The notes below the pieces were generated by a model. That model saw only the letters and a program-made list of their open reading frames with translations, was not told the DNA's origin and made no database searches. Of a stretch of 36,466 bases of DNA, positions 30,866-36,466 are shown piece after piece. Each line of letters opens with the position of its first letter. Position 1 is the first letter of the stretch. Source of the DNA: Acidimicrobiaceae bacterium (lineage in GTDB: Bacteria > Actinomycetota > Acidimicrobiia > Acidimicrobiales > RAAP-2); assembly GCA_003134515.1 (NCBI GenBank), contig PLBM01000039.1:510-36975 (forward strand), read 5' to 3'. A program made the position numbers and the translations under genes.

Positions 30866-32713
30866 ATGGCGCCAACCTTTTCTCTCGGCTACACCCTCGC
30901 GGGACGTTACCGAATCCTCGAACTGCTCGGCGTCGGTCAGACCGCCGAGGTCTACCTGGCCGAGGATCTCTCCTTGCATCGGCGCGTCGTCGTGAAGGTT
31001 CTCTTGGCGGATCTGGCGGCCCACGAAGATCTCCGTCGAACGTTTCGCGACCACATCGTTCGTGCCTCGACGTTAAGTCACCCCCATCTCGCGCGCGTCT
31101 TTGACGGGGGACAGGAGTCCGGCGCGATCTTCATGATCAGTGAGTACTTGAGCGGGGGATCATTAGAAGACGTGCTCAGCGCAGGACGTCGTTTGAGCGT
31201 GGACGACGGCGCGCGTTTGGGCCGTGACGTCGCGAGCGCGCTGGGCTACGCGCACGAGCACGGTTTCGTGCACGGCTCGCTCTCGCCCTCAAAGCTCCTA
31301 TTTGATGATGAGGGCCGAGTGCGCGTGAGTGACGTCGCGTTGGCCGGACTCGCCACGACGTACCGCGAGCGAATGACCCTCGATGACGCGCGCTACCTCT
31401 CACCCGAGCAGGCCGTGGGCGAACCGGCGAATCCCAAGAGTGACGTCTACGCTCTCGCGTTGATCCTCTTTGAGGCAGTTACTGGCAGCGTCGCCTTTGA
31501 GGGCTCGACGCCTGAGGCCGTGTTGCGTGCTCGACTGAACGCGCCCCTGCCGGTGCGTTTGGAACTCGGCACGCTCGACATGATTCTCGCCCAAGCGGCG
31601 GTGCCCGATCCTCGCCTTCGTCTCGACGCCGAGCAGTTCTCGGCGCGACTGAGCGCGGTCATTGGTGACGTCGCGCCCCTGGTCGTTCGACCGGGCAACG
31701 ACACACTCCCGCTCTTGGCGAATTTCTCGCCCCCCGAACCGCGACACTCGATCGGCTTTCGTGCGCCCTCGCCCGATCAGATCGTGGGGGGAACGATTGG
31801 ATCGGGTGGCGGGTTTCCTCGCGCGCCTCGATCTCGCGCCGCCGGTGAGGGAACTGACTCGCGCGGGCCCCGAGGTCCCCTGGGGCGAACCCCTCGATTC
31901 GAACGGGCCCAGTACGACTTACCGCGCGCGTCACGTCGCCGATGGGGCTTTCTCATCGCGGCGCTGGTCATCGTGGTCGCGACCATCGGCGCTGGGGCCG
32001 CGTGGAAGTCGGGTCTCTTCGCGAAGAAACTGACCGTACCGAGATTGATCGGACTTAGCCTCACCCAGGCGTCCAGCGCCCTCACGGGCGACGGCTTCAC
32101 CTTGACGGTGAACCATCGCGTGCACTCAACCAGCGTGGCGGCGAACGACATCGTCAGTCAGTCGCCGCTGGCCGATTCCAGCGCGAAATCGGGCCAAGTT
32201 ATTACGGTGAGCGTCTCGGACGGACCGATACTCGTCACGATGCCGACGAACCTATTGGGCGAGACGTGCGCGAACGCCACGACGCAACTCACGGCGCTGC
32301 ACGTTATCGCGCAGTGCCCCTCGTCGGCCGCGATCTACTCGAGCACGGTCGCGCTTAATGGCGTCGCTCGCGTGCTCTATCGAACGTCCGTCAATCCGAC
32401 TTCGGTGCCCCGCGAGGCGACGGTGGTGCTCTCGCTCTCGAAGGGGCCAGCGGTCGGCACGACTACCACCACCACCACGCCGACGTCGGGGACCACCACG
32501 ACCACCATCGCCGGCGAGGGGCCAAGGGCGGTGCCGAACGTGGTGGGTGACAACCAGGCCCAGGTCTACGCGGCTTTTCACGTAGCCCAGCTGTACTTCT
32601 CGACCACTGGCCCCAATCACAATTCCACCAAGTGGACGACCGTGGTCTCGGAAAGCCCGGTCGCGGGCACCATGGTCAAATGGCACTCCTACGTGACCTT
32701 GACGGTCAAATGA
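30866..32713 (+). CDS. PASTA-domain transmembrane Ser/Thr kinase-like protein, predicted pseudokinase
   Basis: Kinase fold with GVGQTAEVY loop, K44, SPEQAVGE, SDVYALALILFEAVTG; HRDxKPxN replaced by HGSLSPSK, DFG by DVA; TM at WGFLIAALVIVVATIGAGAAW; three PASTA-like repeats. Confidence 0.88.
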   Translation: MAPTFSLGYTLAGRYRILELLGVGQTAEVYLAEDLSLHRRVVVKVLLADLAAHEDLRRTFRDHIVRASTLSHPHLARVFDGGQESGAIFMISEYLSGGSLEDVLSAGRRLSVDDGARLGRDVASALGYAHEHGFVHGSLSPSKLLFDDEGRVRVSDVALAGLATTYRERMTLDDARYLSPEQAVGEPANPKSDVYALALILFEAVTGSVAFEGSTPEAVLRARLNAPLPVRLELGTLDMILAQAAVPDPRLRLDAEQFSARLSAVIGDVAPLVVRPGNDTLPLLANFSPPEPRHSIGFRAPSPDQIVGGTIGSGGGFPRAPRSRAAGEGTDSRGPRGPLGRTPRFERAQYDLPRASRRRWGFLIAALVIVVATIGAGAAWKSGLFAKKLTVPRLIGLSLTQASSALTGDGFTLTVNHRVHSTSVAANDIVSQSPLADSSAKSGQVITVSVSDGPILVTMPTNLLGETCANATTQLTALHVIAQCPSSAAIYSSTVALNGVARVLYRTSVNPTSVPREATVVLSLSKGPAVGTTTTTTTPTSGTTTTTIAGEGPRAVPNVVGDNQAQVYAAFHVAQLYFSTTGPNHNSTKWTTVVSESPVAGTMVKWHSYVTLTVK

Positions 32714-33006
32714 GTGATGGTTGCGAACTTTGCGAAGCGGCCGTCGTCACCAGGCGCTACTTCGAAGACGACACGTGTTGGATCGGTGACTGTGAGGTCT
32801 GCCTCGTGCCGATGGTGGTCTGGCGGGTGCACGACGCCGCGCCTCCAGCCGAGGTGATACGGCACCTGCACGACGCGCTGGCCGTGGTGGCCGACGAGGA
32901 GTTCGCGGCCACGCCGTGGACCATAGATGACCATATGCGAAATATTCCCGATCACTACCACGCGCACGCGCGGCCCCCGTACTTCTGGCGCCGGGGTCTG
33001 CGTTAG
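32710..33006 (+). CDS. Small Cys/His-rich protein of unknown function, translationally coupled to the PASTA protein
   Basis: 98 aa: CELCEAA...CWIGDCEVCLVPMVV...DDHMRNIPDHYHAHARP; ATGA overlap with the upstream stop. Confidence 0.75.
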   Translation: MSDGCELCEAAVVTRRYFEDDTCWIGDCEVCLVPMVVWRVHDAAPPAEVIRHLHDALAVVADEEFAATPWTIDDHMRNIPDHYHAHARPPYFWRRGLR

Positions 33007-33059
33007 TGGGCCGGTGTTCGTCGTTACAATCGATTCACCACATCATTTAGGGAGACTTC

Positions 33060-33935
33060 ATGGGAGCACTTGACGGTCGCGTTGCCATCATCACGGGAGC
33101 CGGGCGAGGTATCGGGCGCGAACACGCTCTGCTGTTCGCCGCCGAAGGGGCCAAGGTCGTCGTGAACGATCTCGGTGGTGGACTGGACGGTTCCTCCCAG
33201 GAGGCCACACCGGCCGAGGAGGTCGTCGCCGAGATCCGCGCCATGGGCGCCGAGGCGGTCGCCAACCACGACAACGTCGCTACCTGGCAGGGTGGGGAGC
33301 GACTCGTCCAATGCGCGCTGGAGAATTTTGGCGACCTGCACGTGCTGGTCAACAACGCGGGCATCTTGCGCGATCGCGTTCTGGTTAATCTCAGCGAAGA
33401 GGACTGGGACGCGGTCATCAACGTGCACTTAAAGGGCCACTTCGTGCCGTCACGCCATGCGGCCACGTACTGGCGCGAGCAGGCCAAGTCCGGCAAGGTC
33501 GTCAAGGCGTCGATCATCAACACTTCGTCCACCTCGGGCCTCTTGGGCAACATCGGACAGTCGAACTACGGCGCCGCCAAGGCCGGTATCGCCGCGTTTA
33601 GCGTGATCATCGCCGAAGAGCTCGGCCGCTACGGCGTGCGCGTGAATGCGATCGCGCCCGCGGCGCGTACGCGCATGACCGAGTCGACGCCTGGTCTGTC
33701 GGACTACGTCGTGAAGCCCTCCGACGCGGCGGTCTTTGACAAGTGGGACCCCGCCAACATCTCGCCGCTGGTGGCGGTCCTTGCGATGGAGGACTGCCCC
33801 GCGACCGGACAGGTCTTCTTCGTTCAGGGGGGCACCGTTCGAAAGTTCCAGAATTGGACCATGACCGAGACGCTTGAACAGAACGACCGCTGGTCGGTGA
33901 GTGAGCTCGCCGCGCAACTGCCCACTTTGCTCTAG
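33060..33935 (+). CDS. SDR family oxidoreductase (MFE-2/hydroxyacyl-CoA dehydrogenase-like)
   Basis: VAIITGAGRGIGREHALLFAAEGAKVVVNDLGG, LVNNAGILRDR, YGAAKAGI. Confidence 0.92.
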   Translation: MGALDGRVAIITGAGRGIGREHALLFAAEGAKVVVNDLGGGLDGSSQEATPAEEVVAEIRAMGAEAVANHDNVATWQGGERLVQCALENFGDLHVLVNNAGILRDRVLVNLSEEDWDAVINVHLKGHFVPSRHAATYWREQAKSGKVVKASIINTSSTSGLLGNIGQSNYGAAKAGIAAFSVIIAEELGRYGVRVNAIAPAARTRMTESTPGLSDYVVKPSDAAVFDKWDPANISPLVAVLAMEDCPATGQVFFVQGGTVRKFQNWTMTETLEQNDRWSVSELAAQLPTLL

Positions 33936-35545
33936 TGAGCGACGAGGGTCCGCTGGCGCACCTCGATCGTGAGGACCCCGACGGACTCTTAAACGCGCGC
34001 ACCGATCCAGGAAGCGCCGCCTTTGGCACGCTGGGCAGCGAAGCCGGGAGTGACCTCAACTGGTTCTTGCTTTTGCGCCAGCGAGTCCAAGACAAAGCCG
34101 CCGCCTCGTCGAAGTATCCCTGGTGGGTCCTGTGGTCGTTGCTCGCGGGACTGTTCGCGCTGAATTTCACCTTCACCGTCTTTATCGTGGCGTTGCCCAC
34201 GGTCGCGGCGCAGTTTCACACCTCGGTGACGGTGCTGACCTGGACCATGGTGGGCCCGCTGCTGGCCTACGGCCTGGCCGCGCCGATTCTCGGCAAGACC
34301 GGTGACATCTTTGGTCACCGTCGTCTTTATCTCTTCGGGCTGATTGGCGCGATGGTCTCGGCGATCTTGACCGCGCTTTCACACAACGTCGACATGCTGC
34401 TCCTCGCGCGCACGCTCGACGGCGTCCAGGGCGCCGCGACCGGGACTGCCTCGGGGGCGCTCATTAATACGGTCTTCTCGCGTGAAGAACGGGTGAAGGC
34501 GATGGGATGGTGGAGTCTGGTGGGCGCGGGCGGTCCCGTCATCGGTCTCTCGCTCGGTTCGCCCATCATCGCGGCCCTCGGATGGCGTGCGCTCTTTTGG
34601 TTCCAACTGATCTTCATCGTGGTGGCCTTTGGCATCGTCGTCACGGTGCTGCCGAGTCGGCGCGGCTTCGACCACGAAGAGGCGGAGAAGAAGGCCCAAG
34701 CCCGTCAAGAGTTCAAGAAGTTGGACTGGTTCGGCAGCTGGTCGCTGTCGATCGCGGTGACGGTGTTGATGCTCGGACTTTCGATCGGGCCTTCGCTCGG
34801 TTGGACCAGTGGGTGGACGGTGGGCGCCACTGTGTTGAGTGTCGCATCGACCGCGGTGTTCATCTATCGACTCCACCACGCGGCCAATCCGCTCATTCCC
34901 GCGTACTACTTTCGACGGCGAAACTTCGTCATGCCCCTCATGCTGCGAGCGACGGCGAACTTCGCGTACTTCGGCGCGTTCTTCTTGTTCCCTCTCCTCA
35001 TGGAGCAGGGCTACAGCTACTCAATCTCTCGGGTGGGCGCCCTGGCAATCGCTCGACCGCTCACGTTCGCGCTCTCCTCGCCGATCGCTGGGTACGTCGC
35101 GATTCGAATTGGCGAACGGCGCAGCGCGGTGGCCGGCGCGGCGTTTCTCACGGCCTCGCTGGGACTCTTTGCGCTGCTCCAACCAAGCTCGGGCGTGTGG
35201 TGGGTGATCATCGCGCTGGCCCTCTCGGGACTCGGCATGGGCGTGGCGATGCCGTCGTCGAGTTCGGTCATGGCCAACGAAGTCAAGGTCACGGAGTTCG
35301 GCGTGATGTCGGCTGCGCAGCTGCTCGCCATGCAAGTAGGCGAGGTGGCGGGCATCCAAGTCCTCGAGACCGTGCAACAGTCGATTGCGCGAAAACGCGG
35401 CCTCGCCCACGCGCACCCCGGCGCGGCCCTGCTCGGCACTTTTCACACGTCATTCGTCATCGGCACGTGCGTGGCCGTCGTGGGTCTCGTGGCCGCGACC
35501 TTCATGCGTTCGGTTCCGCGCGCTCGAGCCACGAAGTCGATCTAA
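33935..35545 (+). CDS. MFS transporter, DHA2/EmrB-like
   Basis: FTVFIVALPTVAAQFHTSVTVLTWTMVGPLLAYGLAAPILGKTGDIFGHRRLYLFGL; ATGA-like overlap with SDR. Confidence 0.9.
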   Translation: MSDEGPLAHLDREDPDGLLNARTDPGSAAFGTLGSEAGSDLNWFLLLRQRVQDKAAASSKYPWWVLWSLLAGLFALNFTFTVFIVALPTVAAQFHTSVTVLTWTMVGPLLAYGLAAPILGKTGDIFGHRRLYLFGLIGAMVSAILTALSHNVDMLLLARTLDGVQGAATGTASGALINTVFSREERVKAMGWWSLVGAGGPVIGLSLGSPIIAALGWRALFWFQLIFIVVAFGIVVTVLPSRRGFDHEEAEKKAQARQEFKKLDWFGSWSLSIAVTVLMLGLSIGPSLGWTSGWTVGATVLSVASTAVFIYRLHHAANPLIPAYYFRRRNFVMPLMLRATANFAYFGAFFLFPLLMEQGYSYSISRVGALAIARPLTFALSSPIAGYVAIRIGERRSAVAGAAFLTASLGLFALLQPSSGVWWVIIALALSGLGMGVAMPSSSSVMANEVKVTEFGVMSAAQLLAMQVGEVAGIQVLETVQQSIARKRGLAHAHPGAALLGTFHTSFVIGTCVAVVGLVAATFMRSVPRARATKSI

Positions 35546-35568
35546 GGCTGCCGGTAGTCTTAGGGCCT

Positions 35569-36321
35569 ATGACCGTTGACATTCTGCCGGGCTGTGAACC
35601 CTTTTCCCACCACGGCAACTCCTCGGGGGTGCTGGTGGTGCACGGATTTACGGGCAATCCCGTCACGGTGCGCGCGATCGGCGTACGGGCGGCCGAGGCC
35701 GGGTACAGCGTTGAGCTGCCGCGTCTCGCCGGTCACGGGACGACAGTAGAAGACATGATCACTACCACCTGGGCCGATTGGTCGCGCGACGCCCTCGAGG
35801 CCTACGACACGCTGAGCGCCCGGTGTGATCGGGTGGCGGTGGTGGGCCTTTCGATGGGTGGGGCGCTGGGCGCGCGCGTGGCCGAGGTTCGCCCGACGGT
35901 CGCGGGCTGCGTCCTTATCAATCCCGTCGTCAAGGCGCTGCCCGGGGAGTTGTTGGAAGGAATTCGCCAACTCCTCGAGGCCGGCGTCCACACCGCGGAA
36001 TCGATCGGCTCGGACATCAAGAAGGCGAGCGCGGACAACGCCGGCTACGACGCCACGCCCCTCGCGCCCGTGCTGAGCCTGTCGGAGGGCTTAGAGACCG
36101 TGAACGAGCACCTGGCAGCGATCACCGCGCCAATCTTGTTGATCTCGAGCCGAGAGGATCACGTGGTCACCTCGGACAACGGCGACGAACTCGTGGCCAG
36201 GGTCTCAGGACCCATCGAGCGGGTCTGGCTCGAAAACTCCTATCACGTGGCGACGATGGACAACGACCAGCAGCTCGTCGAGTCCTTGACCTTGGACTTT
36301 CTCGCCCGAGTGCTTTCGTAA
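35569..36321 (+). CDS. Alpha/beta hydrolase (carboxylesterase/monoacylglycerol lipase-like)
   Basis: GVLVVHGFTGNPVTVRAI, VVGLSMGGALGARVAE (GxSxG), SREDHVVTSDNG, SYHVATMDND. Confidence 0.9.
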   Translation: MTVDILPGCEPFSHHGNSSGVLVVHGFTGNPVTVRAIGVRAAEAGYSVELPRLAGHGTTVEDMITTTWADWSRDALEAYDTLSARCDRVAVVGLSMGGALGARVAEVRPTVAGCVLINPVVKALPGELLEGIRQLLEAGVHTAESIGSDIKKASADNAGYDATPLAPVLSLSEGLETVNEHLAAITAPILLISSREDHVVTSDNGDELVARVSGPIERVWLENSYHVATMDNDQQLVESLTLDFLARVLS

Positions 36322-36466
36322 TGGCCTCGCCGCTACGACGAGAGGACGTCGCGAAGGTCGCCAAACTGGCGCGCCTGACCTTGAGCGAGGACGAGCTCGA
36401 TCTCTTTACCGAGCAGCTCGGCCAGGTCCTCGAACACGCTAAGGACATCGCGGCGTTGAATCTCGA
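36321..36466 (+). CDS. gatC: Asp-tRNA(Asn)/Glu-tRNA(Gln) amidotransferase subunit C, 3' truncated
   Basis: Own translation MASPLRREDVAKVAKLARLTLSEDELDLFTEQLGQVLEHAKDIAALNL; TAATG overlap with the lipase. Confidence 0.92.
   Translation, partial: MASPLRREDVAKVAKLARLTLSEDELDLFTEQLGQVLEHAKDIAALNL

Noticed and set aside
32458-32515. ACC/ACG-rich low-complexity repeat
   Set aside because: It encodes the Thr-rich linker between PASTA repeats (TTTTTTTPTSGTTTTT), a common extracellular linker type.
34507-35568. N-terminal extension of the lipase ORF
   Set aside because: Overlaps the MFS gene in another frame; hydrolase homology begins at ATG 35569, which has its own TAGTCT box.

Overview
Accessory-poor, high-GC chromosomal window, most consistent with an actinobacterium (inference from gene content and order; no rRNA marker is present). 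I see about 30 densely packed protein genes and no rRNA, tRNA, CRISPR array or mobile element. Main blocks: (i) a nucleobase-salvage cluster (fungal-type cytosine deaminase, PRTase, NCS1 permease) next to an orphan Tat-type ABC solute-binding protein; (ii) a CadD-like exporter with MFS, and a threonine/serine dehydratase; (iii) a polyamine/GABA catabolic cluster (FAD amine oxidase, class-III aminotransferase, Lrp/AsnC regulator, aldehyde dehydrogenase, alanine dehydrogenase); (iv) a stretch of small enzymes, then an ileS of apparent type 2; (v) a divergent MarR/YceI pair with two palindromes, one inside the promoter spacer; (vi) cysteine desulfurase, mnmA, ligA, PASTA kinase-like protein, Cys-rich mini-protein, SDR, MFS, lipase, gatC. 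The strongest observations are: a PASTA receptor whose kinase domain has lost the catalytic residues (HGSLSPSK instead of HRDxKxxN, DVA instead of DFG); a window-wide TANNNT box 5-8 nt upstream of start codons, predicting pervasive leaderless transcription; and repeated 4-nt tail-to-tail stop-codon overlaps between convergent genes. I found no obvious multi-gene defence or mobile system.
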